A stretch of DNA of 64,000 nucleotides. It comes from Phoronis australis. Its lineage: Eukaryota > Phoronida > Phoronidae. The notes under the pieces were generated by a model, which saw only the letters and a list, made by a program, of their open reading frames with translations, searched no databases and was not told the DNA's origin. Shown piece after piece: positions 1 to 13,700 of this stretch. The position numbers were made by a program, and so were the translations under genes. Location: the NCBI GenBank assembly GCA_002633005.1, contig NMRA01000447.1, positions 231,117 through 295,116 of the forward strand, in the 5' to 3' direction. Position 1 is the stretch's first letter. The number at the start of each line of letters is the position of its first letter.

Positions 1-2140
1 GTTACATCAACCAATGCTAAAGCGCGTGCTACTGCGTGATGCCTGCGTGCTGGCTATAGGCACGTAGGGAACGTGGCGTAGCAGCAACTATTTCGTTTCT
101 GTAGTAATGTTTATAGCCGCGTGCTTGAAGCACACATTGTACAATAAACACATATCTAGCCGATTTAACTGGTGTTCATACTATATGAATACAGGACAGT
201 ATCGTAAACAAAAGTCATCGACAGTAGAAAGATGCACTCCGAATAGGCGCAACCACAAATTCTGGGATTCACATTTCCTGAACATAAATTTTAAGCACCA
301 ATTTGTCTGTACACTGAACAGGCCAAATTTAGTCTTGCTCTATCAGTCATGCCAGTTTGTTTGCGTAACGCGCTGTCTGTTGAGAATTCGACCAGCTAAT
401 CACGGAAACTCCGGTGTAATAATATTTCCCGAGGAAAATTAAGTGGTACCCGCGTGCTGGCTACCTCGTAGCGGCACACAGTGAACCAGCCAGCCCGTGT
501 ACCACAGACGGACATACATGTACCAACTAAATTTATCTCATTGGACGATACATTAGTCACTGCGAGACACGCGGCACACGAGCGACCTCTGTGTACAACT
601 AGGCTCCTGGAAGGCCACGAAGGATGTCTGCTATTGTGTGACTGGAGTTTACACGCAAAAATATCAATTTTATCCTATTGTCAGAGAAACTTAAAAAAAC
701 AGACGATTTGGACAACACTTATTCCGAGGACATTTAATTCACGATTCTCAATTTCATGGCCAGCAGAAATGTACTTTAAAATTATTACGTGACTATTTTT
801 GGAAAATCTAAAAGCAACAGAAAATAGTAATGCAGACAAAAGTTCGTCCACGAGCAGGCATGTTTTATTTTCTGCATCCATGTTNAGTGATATGGAGGAA
901 GTGTAAATGTGGTCTGTGTACAGACAAATCGGTGCTTAAGATTTATGTTCAGGAAATGTGACTCCCAGAAATTGCGGTTGCGCGCTTTCGGAGTGCATCT
1001 TTCTACTGTTGATGACCTTTGTTTAGGATACTTTCCTGTATTCATACAGTATGAATTCACACCGGTTAAATCGGCCAGATATTTGTTTATTGTACATGTA
1101 TGTGCTTCAAACACACGGCTATTAAACATTACTGCAGGAACGAAATAGTTGCTGCTGCGCCACCTGCATGACAGGGCTAAAAGTCGTTAATAATCCGCCA
1201 TTTTTTCTCGTTGTTGTAAAGCTAACCAATGACTGCCGTGGTTACATCAACCAATGCTAAAGTGCGTGCTACTGCGTGATGCCTGCGTGCTGGCTATAGG
1301 CACGTACGGAACGTGGCGTAGCAGCAACTATTTCGTTTCTGCAGTAATGTTTATAGCCGCGTGCTTGAAGCACACATTGTACAATAAACACATATTTAGC
1401 CGATTTAACTGGTGTTCATACTATATGAATACAGGACAGTATCGTAAACAAAAGTCATCGACAGTAGAAAGATGCACTCCGAATGGGCGCAACCACAACT
1501 TCTGGGATTCACATTTCCTGAACATAAATTTTAAGCACCAATTTGTCTGTACAACAGGCCAAATTTAGACTTGCTCTATCAGTCATGCCAGTTTGTTTGC
1601 GTAACGCGCTGTCTGTTGAGAATTCGACCAGCTAATCACGGAAACTCCGGTGTAATAATATTTCCCGAGGAAAATTAAGTGGTACCTGCGTGCTGGCTAC
1701 CTCGTAGCGGCACACAGTGAACCAGCCAGCCCGTGTACCACAGACGGACATACATGTACATGTACCAACTAAATTTATCTCATTGGACGATACATTAGTC
1801 ACTGCGAGACACGCGGCACACGAGCGACCTCTGTGTACAACTAGGCTCCTGGAAGGCCACGAAGCGATGTCTGCTATTGTGTGACTGGAGTTTACACGCA
1901 AAAATATCAATTTTATCCTATTGTCAGAGAAACTTAAAAAAACAGACGATTTGGACAACACTTATTCCGAGGACATTTAATTCACGATTTCACAAAACAT
2001 CTCAATTTCATGGCCAGCAGAAATGTACTTTAAAATTATTACATGACTATTTTTGGAAAATCTAAAAGCAACAGAAAATAGTAATGCAGCCAAAAGTTCG
2101 TCCACGAGCATGCATGTTTTATTTTCTGCATCCATGTTTA
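1..2140. repeat. Foldback-type repeat, tandem copies of about 1.24 kb
   Basis: The sequence from base 1 restarts at base 1241 and the two copies stay nearly identical until about 884 versus 2130. Within copy 1, bases about 72-320 recur as an imperfect reverse complement at about 909-1165, so the unit has long inverted arms around a roughly 600-base centre. Copy 1 ends at a single N (884). A diverged fragment of the same family lies near 53.58 kb. Several reading frames of 100-114 codons here are repeat artefacts that recur in each copy, and none resembles a known protein. The layout fits a foldback or long-TIR DNA transposon. Superfamily and target-site duplication were not determined. Confidence 0.75.
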
Positions 2141-4433
2141 GGGTTGAAATTCATCAATCTATAGGCGGTCCTGATATTTCTATTGTCTTGTTGATATGGC
2201 ATTTTAACGTCATTTCTGTCTACAGTTACGGAAATTGTAAATAATTATCCACCTGCTTCCTCGCAGTGTTTTCACGATGAAATCTTTTAGAAAACTGAGT
2301 GCCCGTTACATTCATTACCAAATAAGTACCATTCTTAATATCAGTTGTTTTCATCAATTTTTGCATAGAAAAATAAACATCGTCAAACCTGCGGTGACAT
2401 TTGCTCATCGACCAAGACGGGCGGGATAGCACATATACACTGTAGCGGAGGCTATATTAAACATAATGAGCTTGAATTTCAAAGACCTTTAAACAAAAGC
2501 AGTCAAATTTCATTATTTTTTCGAAACGGAGTAATTTTGCTCCCCAATACATGTACGTTATCGTTGTAGCAGGACGCCAAAAAGCATTTTTTCATTGACG
2601 TGGCAATGTGGCATATGACAGTCTGATGCCATTGCAGTTATCAGAGAATACCGTTACGCAGCAGAGGCCAGGTGTGTAGAATCTCACAACTAGAACTCCC
2701 TTCCTCCCTCAAAATGATGAGAAAAACTAAGGCGAAGTTTTTCTTTCTAATTAATTCCGTTTTACGGCAATTTGAGACACATATAATGTATTCTAATAAT
2801 AATATTATTACGGCGTTTTATAATTCAATTTTGTTTGCTATCACAATAAGAACTTAACGCAAAATCAATATCTTTCAAAACAAAAAATATCTTATTTGAA
2901 ATAAAAAATACAGTTCAAATGTTTTGTATGCGTTCCAGCTTTTAGCAAACTGTGCTGCACCTCTTTAACCGGCCTGTGGAGACAAACACGTGTCTGGAAA
3001 TTGTTATGTCATTTTAGGGCATATGTTCTAGTTTTGCTCGATTCAACGACCTACGTCAGAAAACTCCGTAACATCAACTTCTTTATGCGAGAGACAACAC
3101 TTGGGGGCAAACAACAACACTGTATAACGATCGTTTCCATATAAGAACATCTTATTTGCAAAAAAATCAGTTTATCCAATGCCGCTCAGTGTCACATACT
3201 GTAACATGCAATAATAGCGCCCTTACAAATGTTGAAATCTGTGCTATCCAATTCAGCTCGCCAATATTTGAGACCAAGTGTATTCATTATTTTTAGAGAG
3301 ATTCAATTGAGAAAAAGTATGCGTCATTTGTATAAGTTTTAAACTTCTCGATTCCTTGCAAACAAAATGTTCTTTGCACTTTTGTATTGAATTTAATTAT
3401 GAAATGGCAGCACAAACACGTTCTGCCTACCCTTTGCAAGTTTCGCCAAGGAACCTACAGTGTAGCTGTACACAGAGGGCGCTATCACTGCGTCATGCAC
3501 GCACCTTGGGGCGAACTGAAGTATCCTGTGTCACATAGCGTTGTTTCGTGGTCGCTCCTACTAAATCTTAAAGGACTGTGCACACGACGCATCATCGGAC
3601 ACATGCCCAATTAATCGCGCCAGTAGCTTTACTGCACACGTGTCCGCACAAGGTGCTAAAATATCCCGCACCGGGCGCTGATATCAGAGCAAGCTTCACG
3701 TGATCAGTTGACATGTAACGTGTCTAGTTTTAATCCGAAATAAGCCAAAGTTTAGACATCAACTTTTGGCCAGACGCAACTGTCACGGAGCAAATCGGTA
3801 GGTGTTAAGCGTCCGCTTACAACACACAGCTCACTAACTTTGGCAAGACGGAAATTGTAGGCTGGAGAGTGGAACGCACATGCACAGGTTTAGTGGCTGG
3901 AGTTGCACAGACAGAGGACCCGTAGGTAGGTCATTGCACAAGCGCAGTAGAGATGACCCTTTCCGCCTTGCCCCAATTTCGCGTTGAGACATATAATTGA
4001 CACGGATCAACATGATCAAGCGCAAATTGCTCTACCTCACAAACGGGTGGCAAAAGTTGTCACCGAGGTGTCAATTTGCTCCAGGTCAGTCCTGTTTACT
4101 ACCCGTACTTGCGCTAGAACATCTTGTTCCGTGTCAGCTGATCGGTATCAACTTATGTAGTGTAAACGGCACTTTAGAGTACCTGCATGCAAGCGTATGT
4201 CCTGTGAAACGTGAGCAATTGGACGCACACATCACGATCACGTGTGTGGCTTCGGCTTCGCAAGCCAAAAATATTTTAGCATGACAAAAATAGGTACAGG
4301 AGCTGAAGATTCGACAAATGCGACACTAATCTACAAGTAGGTCTCGCGCCCGATGAGTTCAAGCTGCGCACCGACCGACATTATATATGTATCGTGTGAG
4401 GCTATCTTTACGATCTAGCTCATGCATGCTTAC
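2141..4433. other. No recognised gene; presumably Kv channel intron or 3' region
   Basis: AT-rich sequence with only short frames that lack coding character. If the minus-strand Kv gene is complete, its S2-S6 exons would lie here or left of the window. I searched the minus-strand frames for S4 arginine repeats, a GYG filter and a PxP S6 motif and found none. Confidence 0.4.
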
Positions 4434-4760
4434 TGTACCTTGGTTGTTTTTCATGTCTTCTGTCTTTTCTTCGTTCTTGGTCGTTGTCACTTCATGTTGA
4501 GTAACTTTCAAGGTCGTTGGGGTTGCCTGAGTAGTTTTACCAAATGTATTGTCAGGGTCTGATTCGGTTTTCTTCATTTCAGTTTTGTCAGCTCCAAGTA
4601 AGGAAGAAGTTTTCAAACTCGCATCCAATTCGTCGTCGCTGTTCTGGTCGTTTGACTTAGTGCTTTGTTCGTCTTCTTTGGAAGGATTCAACGCAGTCTC
4701 AAGAAAAGTCGAGTCATTCCATTTTCCAGCAGCAGTTGTACTGATTGCATTATTGCCAAT
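4434..4760 (-). CDS. Kv gene exon 3: long acidic S1-S2 linker (probable)
   Basis: This is a 109-codon open stretch in phase with exon 2, beginning after CCAATTAG with IGNNAISTTAAGKW. It is rich in Asp, Glu, Lys, Thr and Ser, with no hydrophobic segment. A possible donor is ACA|GTAAGC. If it is not used, the frame stops at 4359 and the product would end after S1. Composition and phase support a coding exon, but the exact ends are uncertain because the acceptor has a weak pyrimidine tract. Confidence 0.6.
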
Positions 4761-7700
4761 CTAATTGGTATAGAACGTCAGACATCAGTGGAAAAAAACC
4801 CTTTACAACTGGTTTCACTTACATTGTTTACAGTGTATGAATTATCCACAGTGAAATTGCTTGCATTTTATAATAAAATCGCTATTAGTTGTACGGAAAA
4901 CAGAGAATCTTCAAACGTCAATTTCTTTTATTTGAGCGAGAATTTGAAAATGATTATTAACTCACTGCATAACATTGTTATAAGTATTTGTAATGAAGTT
5001 TCAACAAAATTTTGTTATAAAAGTCTTATTTGTAAGAAGGCTAAGCAACTAAAAGGCAACTCACAGCATCCAGCGAGTTCTGTTTTTCCTTATCCCGCTC
5101 TATAGTTTCTATGCAGTAGACACTTATGGACAAAATGATAAGGATGGTGGAGACAATGGAGAAGATCTAAAACGAAATGCAACGTTGTTGATATGACCAT
5201 AGTACCATAAAAATTGTCAACTCTTCAGTGGAGGTCTTTCAGATTTGTTTTGGCGAGAGCATCACAATAGTAGCGCATGTCGTTCTGGTTGCCGTCTTCC
5301 TGAGTATATGCCTGGGGCTATGTTTGGTTGTCCTTGGTTTCTTGTATATTATCGATTGGTATTGAATGGTCTATGTTGAACATTTATTTGTCTATTTGAT
5401 TTTAAGTCTTTGTGAAGTTCGTACCCATATTTTACGTAACATTTTATGTTTTCCTAGAGATTAATTTGGCGTTGAAACGGAGTGCTACACTCCTTTTGCC
5501 CTGGGCATCACAGTCGGCCAAAAAACACGACCTACATATCGGCATTTTTGTCGAATCAGTGTTGTGCTAAGAGATACCTAATCAAGATTGTTATTTTCTA
5601 ACGACGTGCTTTTATCGTAATCTTTTTAAAGCAGTAAAATTATGAGAAAACACAACCTCACTGATGAATTTATGTTACTGTTGAAAATGAAACTACACGG
5701 AATCCGTATCAGGGGAACACTAACAAAAGCATGTGCCTTTTGGTGTTTACAAACAATTATCGTAAGGGGGTATTTCAAAAGTACAGCAGGCCATCCTGAG
5801 ACTATGTCGGACGTCCACTCAGATGCGTGGCGTACAATGTATCCACAGGATCCATTTTTGTGCACAAAGGATCCATTTTTGCTACATGTATGTTATAGCT
5901 AGTAATTCGGAAAAAGTTTTAACAGACCACGCAACGTTTTTTTATGTTTTAAAATTAAAATTTAGTAAATTTGTGTTATGTACACGGCCCCTTAAAAATA
6001 GTGCTTTCTTTTACAACGTGCTGCCCCCGAGAGTTCGCAACAAATTCGCTATCAAAACAAAAATGTTCTCAAAAGGCCGACGCATCGCAACTGTTGTAGA
6101 CAGGTCACCTGAGTCGGTTCAATACACGTAAAATTGGTATTGCGGTGGCAGAAAAAAACTAATAATGGGAACTTTTTAAACTAAAGTGAGACTTAATGTC
6201 GTTTTATTTAGTTTGGAAATATGCAGCCTCTTTATATCTCATATAAGGTAACCTTGATGCCCACATATGATTATGGTTCAATTGCTTATCGTATCGTTTG
6301 TATACAGATACTCGTGCTACTGGCATCCGTAAACAAAGGTTTCAACGATTTTTGGAGTGCAATTTTAATTCAGTAAGCGTGAATACAGCTGGAATTAATC
6401 AGAATTGACATTAACATGGATAAATTCTGTAATTTCATGGAAGGGCCACTAAGACCTCCTTGGGTTTGTACGTTTTCCGTGAGCCCGTCAAGTACATGAA
6501 CGTACAGTGTACTTGAGCGCATCATTTCAGAAAATGCTTAAAAAATCCACGCTGTGAAATACCGAATTTAAAAAGTCTGACATTACATTGGCGGATTTAG
6601 GGGGGGCAGGGGGCCCGGCCCCCCCCCACCCCTTGGCTGCCGCAAAAAATAAAACAGCAAGAGCGTATTTTAGGGAAATGTTGAGTTCATTAATTTACTC
6701 CGGTAATTAAAAGTATACGACTGAAACAAGATTTAAATATGTGCAGTTTTAGTGGGGGGCTCAGATCCAATTTCAAGTGTCAAATTTGGAACACGGCGCA
6801 ATCGTAACTGAACTATGGTTTAGTATAGGCTCTCCCGCGATATCTCACGGGACCGGCAGTGGCGCTGGGCACTACGACTCCGTTTCCGTCGTCTGCTCCA
6901 CGTATGTGCAATGAAGAAAGTTACTTCATGTTATAAAGAAAATGGAATCTTTGTGATGATGAAAAAACAGAAGCTGCTGGTAAGATGTCAATTTTAATCG
7001 AAGCCTTAGTGAATCACTCAGAAACTCATAATTCTCTCTTTGTCAAACTTTAACTTAAGACGATTTCCAAAGCAATCGTGTCATTATTGCCAACACNAAT
7101 TATACGGATGAAACAAGATTTAAATGTGTGCAGTTTTAGTGTTGGGGGGGGGGGGGCGCAAATTCAATTTCAAGTGTCAAATTCGGTACACGGCGCAATC
7201 GTAACGGAACTATCGCTAAGTATAGGCTCTCCCGCGATATCCCAGGCGACCGGCAGTGGCGCTGCGCACTACGACTCCGTTTCCGTCGTCTGCTCCACTG
7301 TGCAATGAAGAAAATTTACTTCATTTTTTAAAGGAAATGGAACCTGAGTGACGATGAAAAAACAGAAGCTGCTGGTAAAATGTCAATTTTAATCGAAGCC
7401 TTAGTGAATCACTCAGAAACTCATGATTCTCTCTTTGTCAAACCTTAACTTAAGACGATTTCCAAAGCAATCCCGTCATTATTGCCAACACGAAAAACCG
7501 GATTTGGTCTTTTGGGCATTTGAAGACTATTTTAAATACAACACATTTGTTACGAACCGATTGCACAAAATACAAAACGTGTAATAAGCATTACGAAAAG
7601 AATTAGGTTTCGCGCGCAAACGCTGTGGACCATAAACAAGTAGGTCTCTTAGTATCAAAACAGGACTTAAATCGTGTTGGTGGAATGGTGAAGCACGCGC

Positions 7701-10700
7701 GCTCTATTCGCCAAGTCGCGAGTTCGAGTCTGTGTTATATGCAGTTTTTTTCTGTATGACACGTTCTCCCTGTTTTTTTGGTTTTTTTTTTGCTTTTTTT
7801 CTTGGATAATACTTCAGAAATCAAGGAAAATGCTTGATTTTTAGAGGAAAAAACAGAAAAATTTCCCGGGCAGGAGAGGGGCAAACCCCCCTCCCGACCT
7901 CTCCCCATTCGGTGCTTTACGCATCTACAATCCTGGTTCGCGCAAATGCTTGCAGACAAAATGTTGCCCCCCTTGTGATATCCTAGATCCGCCACTGTGG
8001 TAGCTCACTTTTATGCCCCTAAAGATGTATTTTAGCAGAACGTCTTTGTTCTTGACAAAATGATAATCCTAACAGTAACGTGCTAAGCTCAAAAAGTGAC
8101 CCAGTATCGCAGAATTCTTTTTAAGTATGGGTACCCAAGATTCTGATGTCTTCGTCCGCGGGGTTTGTCTCGCAAATAGCCGTCCACAGTGGACAAGGAT
8201 GGGCGTTACGAAGGTTCCGCTCACACTTCGTCCCTGCACACAAACATACAGTAAGGCAAATCATACTACACTGGTACACCTATGAAATACACTTAGCGAG
8301 CCATAGTTCTTCGTTACGCTATATAGTGAGCCGTCACATCATCTCTTTATCTGACGGTGATATAATGCTCAAAGGCAGCGCGCTTTATCCGAATCCTGAA
8401 AAACAAAATACTGGAAACCAATGGATTATACATGTAGTATTAAATGTATATCTGACATTGTAATGGAGTAAAAATTAGATGGCTAATGTTAATTCAGTTA
8501 AAAACAGGGGCGTTTGGAAACAATAGTGGGTAAACGAATATTTAGGGAAGAAGGAAGATCCTTTTCGTAACAAATAATTTGATACGTTTTCTCAAAATTT
8601 TAGTCAATTTGAACTTTGTGCAATAGAAGTATTTCCACTTGTTTTTAAGAGATACATGGAACAAATGACTCATAGGACTACTAACTAAATTGCAGTCAGC
8701 AACGAAACAACGCCAGGACTATGGCAGGAACATCTTTTTACTGATGTCATTTGTGACGAGGTTCTTTTTATAGCATAGAATATCGTGGCAAAGTTGCAGT
8801 TTTTTCTTCAAAAACTAAACCAAAGAGCGACATGCTGATATCCACGAACACACTGTAAACACTTGATGGTAATGCCACTCAGACGCTTGCCTTGAATCCA
8901 TGTGTTGAATACTGTATGTATATCTGCAGTCATGGAATTACTCCATTTATTGGATTTTTAAAGTTATGCTAATGGTACTTGTGGAAAATGAGTCACACCT
9001 TTGTTAAATCCATAAGAACATACATTATGTTGCGTGTTTTTCATGCAATTTTAAACAAGCAATTGACAGATTTATTTGCATTAGTTGTCATGGCAACCAC
9101 TACTTAATTTTCAAAGTTACGCTATAGCTGATTTTGACATTCTGGCCATGATAATTTGCTTTCAGTGACTGATTTATGTAATTTTATTGGAATAGCTGTA
9201 CGCAGCTTTTAAGTTGTTTACCAGGCAATTTCCATGTTGGTGTACTTGGAATAATTTTGATAAAGCAAACAGGCAGCCTGGGGTTATGTAGGACCTTATC
9301 GACAAGTGTGTGCATTTAACAAATATTTTGAAAAGTATAAATTCAAATTTAAATTTAAAAGCATACATATTCTAAATGTAGAAAGGCCGCCAAATTTGAT
9401 TTTTGAATTTTTAGCAAACTGTTAATAATTGGGTTACGTGACCAAGTCTTTCTAGTGAAATTTTGCAAAAATAAAAGTACAACGGTATCAATCTTACGAT
9501 CAAATTTTATTTGATTTAAATGTTCAAGGTGAGATATCAAAAACTATGTTACAGTTTTCTAAAATATTATTTCGATTTCATTTCACCACCTTAAAATTTC
9601 ATAAAAATCATTAAAGTGTTGTTTTTGATAGCTCCTTAAGCAAAATTGGAACATTGTTAAAACAATTTCTAACAGTGTTTTTGAGAATAGTGCATAAAGC
9701 ACTGTGTCCGAAAGCCGAATCCAGTCAGCCATTTCTGAGATTATGATATTCCGAAATTTACCAAATTCGGTCATTTTTGCAAGGTCCTCCGTAACCTTAA
9801 AGGAGCATGCCACTAAGCAGATGATGTGTTTTCCATCAATTTAGATCGACCAAATCTGCTGGATTATTCCACGTTCAATGGTTTTACCTGACATCAGACT
9901 GCAGGCAGTAAAGTTAGCCTGTGACGTCATCGGATTTACACAGTCTGACACGGCCTTCATCACTAGGTATTAATCGGTAAAGGATTATCTCTTGACTTTA
10001 TGGTTCTACACCAGTAAAGCATTACACTTCGAGGCAAAATCCTTATGTAAATTTTCAAATAAAAGAGCTGTTTCATTTCACAATTACTGATTTAAAGAAA
10101 TTTTGAACGTGTTTAATAGGTTCGGTAGCAAATTTCTGAGTTCAATCGCGGAGAGTTTGGAACTGTTCTGTTATACACTGAATCGATTTTACGTGAAATA
10201 AAGAACGGAAGTCATTACAATGTACAGTAACTTTAACATTTGCTGATGGTTCGGTTTTTGACAAACGAAATCCGCGATTGTGATCGAGAAAAAAGGCAAA
10301 AGGTAAAGATGGACACTTTTGGTCAAATGGATGATTTGCCATGATGCAAGTACTGTATGTAAACTGTAGAGTCATGGAAAATTCCGAAGCTTGTCATTAC
10401 TGTTACGAAAGTTCCGAAATAAAACGCCTGTTAAAGATCAGTTAAGCATTTGAATTTTGATTTATGGTTGTTTTTGGTTTTACTAATGATAATTTAAGTC
10501 AGCACATTTGAGCTACGCGCTCGTTAAAGGCAAAGGCAACCTTTTTCCATGTCATTTTGACCTAAAATAAGGTTGGTTGGTTATCCTAGACATATTTTCC
10601 ACTTAATTACAGCTTTTCGTAATTTTATAAATTACTCGTCCGCTACTCCGGAAGTGACGTTTTAGGAGGCAAGCGTTTCCCGCCTCTTGGTTTTGCGTTG

Positions 10701-13700
10701 ACTTTACCGTGCGAATCTGTTCTATTCTACTTTTTTGTGCTGTTTTTCAACAATTGTCGCCACCACGTTCCATCTGCTAGTATTCTGCGGCAAGATAGGT
10801 TAGTAGAGAACTCAACTACGTTGGATTTAGGGATTGTTTAGTGTGTTGTAAGCTGAAAATGGCTGGAGTCGGTGACCCGTATCACAGTGACAGTAGTGTG
10901 AGTGACGGAGACCTTGTTCACAGGAGTGGTGACGAGGAATTTTTTCACGGACATTCAGCGGGTGGGTACGTGTTTGAGCCCGAGTATAACGAGGCAGAGT
11001 ACGCACAGGCACAAGCAGCTGTTGAGAGAAACGAGGCGGCTACTGAGGACAGACGTGGTGACACATCTTGGTGCAAATGCACTGTGTGCGTTGTTATGCT
11101 TGTGCTGTTCAGAGTTAGACGAGGCCAAGACACTACTGGACATGGTTAAGTGGACTTCCGGCATACCACGGACAGAGGAACAACTGTCCCACTTGCCAGA
11201 GTGTCCCGCGACACACTCCCACTGGATGATGACCTGAGCACCCAAACTGCATACATCGTGTCGTGTGACTCCCTCGTCACACACCTGGCACCTTCTAAAT
11301 AGCTCCAACACGTTAGACAAGTCCACAATAAACTTATCAAAGTTTGGCTCACCGATCTGTTCACTGGACGACGAACTGTCCTCTTCACTGGGTGTCGAAC
11401 TGAGCCTGTAATCACTCCCACTACTCAATATCGCTGCAAGGCTGCTTGGAGGCTCTGGGCTGGAGAAAACAGCACAGGGCGAATCACTACTGGTTCCAGG
11501 AATTACACGCTCTGGGGTACTTTCGGAGGCACGGGTGACAGTGGATGAAGTGCCTCCACTGGCTCCAGTCACTGTGCTGGCCACAGCTCGCGAGGCTTCT
11601 CGCTTCAAAAACGCACTTCTCGGGGATGGCGACGGGGCACTGCCGGGAATCAACATGGACGGAATGACATCCTTCTTCAGACGTTGTTTCGCAGGGACCT
11701 TCATCAGTTCAGCGTACAAATCCCTTTCGTAATCGGACGGCAGAAAGTGTTTGCCACACACACGGTAATTTTCCACTGCTTTATACGTTGCGTGGACGGG
11801 TAACGCTGCGTTCTTCACACAAACGAGCCAAGTACGGCGAAGTGTGTCATCCATCGGAAAGCGATGTAAAGGTGCTCCCAAAGCGCGCGTGTGCCGATAA
11901 TTAGTACAGCCTGGTACGCAGCAACAGTGTGGCATGTTGACTGACTAGTAAATGAATGCAAACGACGACGGAACTTAACACAACCGAGGTAGAACAATGA
12001 CTGACTCGGCAGCTCTCACAGTCAGGCTATATGAAAAGAAATTGGCGCGAAATGCTTGCCTCCTAAAACGTCACTTCCGGAGCAGCGGACGAAAAATTAA
12101 TAAAATTACGAAAAGCTGTAATTAAGTGGAAAATATGTCTAGGATGACCAACCAACCTTATTTTAGCTCAAAATGACATGGAAAAAGGTTGCCTTCGCCT
12201 TTAAGTAATTGTAAATTTGGAGTTCCGCTAAGTGAAAAGGGCGATCAAAACAGAAATATCCAACTTTGTCTTTGCCAAAAAATAACCTAGTTTAGATACG
12301 ATACGCTGTCTTCAGATTTGCATCAAATGATTAGCGTTTCTTTGTTTCCTGCTCCCCATAGGGAACTCAGCGTCCGTTTTTATCCTGGGTAGTTTCTTCT
12401 GGCAAGGCATAAGTTGTTTGCTGAGGCAATATCCATCACTGAAATCGCTCTCGACAAAATGGTACAGGATGATTCACTGTGTCACACTTAGCGTTGACTG
12501 GGAATGAGTCACTTCTGGAGCGTTTCGGATCTCCGGGAGGCCAAAAAAGGAAACCACCGCTTTCCTTTCAGCTTCATTATCCGAAAACCAGGAACAATAC
12601 ATGAAACCGTAGCAGAGTCCAGTGATACACGCAGCGTAAGATCCGATGACGTCAACGCATAGTGTACTCACCTTTCTCACCGGTTAATGCCATATCTTTC
12701 GGCTGCGAATACGAAGTATTGGATACTCACCGACAGGTTTCAGTAGTCAGTGAATAAACTGGTTTTACTCGTACTTTTCACTTGTTTTTGATAAATTTCA
12801 TCTTGGCAAAAGGGGGGAAAACAACAGAATAAAGCAATACATATCTGTTTTGCCTATGCTATCATTCTCACAAATCCGGAGCTATGTTTTGACCAGTAAC
12901 AGTGTGCTCCACTTGCACAATATAGCAACAGAAATAAGGCAAGATACTGTAAACGTCACAGGCATGTGACGCCGTGTATCGTTGNTAAGTAATTGTAAAT
13001 TTGGAGTTCCGCTAAGTGAAAAGGGCGATCAAAATAGAAATGTCCAACTTTGTCTTTACCAAAAAATAACCTAGTTTAGATACGATACGCTGTCTTCAGA
13101 TTTGCATCAAATGATTAGCGTTTCTTTGTTTCCTGCTCCCATAGGGAACTCAGCGTCCGTTTTTATCCTGGGTAGTTTCTTCTGGCAAGGCATAAGTTGT
13201 TTGCTGAGGCAATATCCATCACTGAAATCGCTCTCGACAAAATAGTACAGGATGATTCACTGCGTCACACTTAGCGTTGACTGGGAATGAGTCACTTCTG
13301 GAGCGTTTCGGATCTCCGGGAGGCCAAAAAAGGAAACCACCGCTTTCCTCTCAGCTTCATTATCCGTAAAACCAGGAACAATACATGAAACCGTAGCAGA
13401 GTCCAGTGATACACGCAGCGTAAGATCCGATGACGTCAACGCATAGTGTACTCACCTTTCTCACCGGTTAATGCCATATCTTTCGGCTGCGAATACGAAG
13501 TATTGGATACTCACCGACAGGTTTCAGTAGACAGTGAATAAACTGATTTTACTCGTACTTTTCACTTGTTCTTGATAAATTTCATCTTGGCAAAAGGGGG
13601 GAAAAACAACAGAATAAAGCAATACATATCTGTTTTGCCTATGCTATCATTCTCACAAATCCGGAGCTATGTTTTGACCAGTAACAGTGTGCTCCACTTG

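Larger units (their letters stand above)
6586..7997. mobile_element. hAT-like non-autonomous DNA element
   Basis: The left end CATTGGCGGATTTAGG and the right end (reverse complement CAGTGGCGGATCTAGG) match the CAGTGGCGGATYYAG terminus common in animal hAT-type elements. G-rich or C-rich tracts lie inside both ends. The interior has a near-identical 387-base duplication and a tRNA-like stretch, and no transposase was recognised. I could not match an 8-base target duplication, so the element may be composite or one end may come from a different copy. Two short relatives with the same ends lie at 26.6 and 51.0 kb. Confidence 0.65.
10528..12200. mobile_element. Kolobok-type DNA transposon, internally deleted
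   Basis: Terminal inverted repeats of about 155 bases (10528-10683 and 12044-12200) start AGGCRAAGGCAACCTTTTTC and match almost perfectly. Both ends are flanked by TTAA (10524-10527 and 12201-12204), the target site typical of the Kolobok superfamily. Inside lie a minus-strand frame with an N-terminal THAP DNA-binding domain and a transposase-like zinc-ribbon fragment, and a plus-strand frame resembling the P2X7 receptor C-terminal domain. The two frames meet near 11150, which suggests that the central part of a longer element was lost. Near-identical ends point to fairly recent movement. The element sits in the intron of the Kv gene. Confidence 0.85.

Noticed and set aside
107-1961. Several open frames of 100-114 codons near the left end as genes
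   Set aside because: They repeat in each copy of the foldback repeat, occur on both strands through the inverted arm and show no domain.
10955-11140. C-terminal 60 residues of the THAP frame as a membrane tail (LCLCVLCLVILGL)
   Set aside because: This part is antisense to the P2X7-like coding sequence; its hydrophobicity is a by-product.
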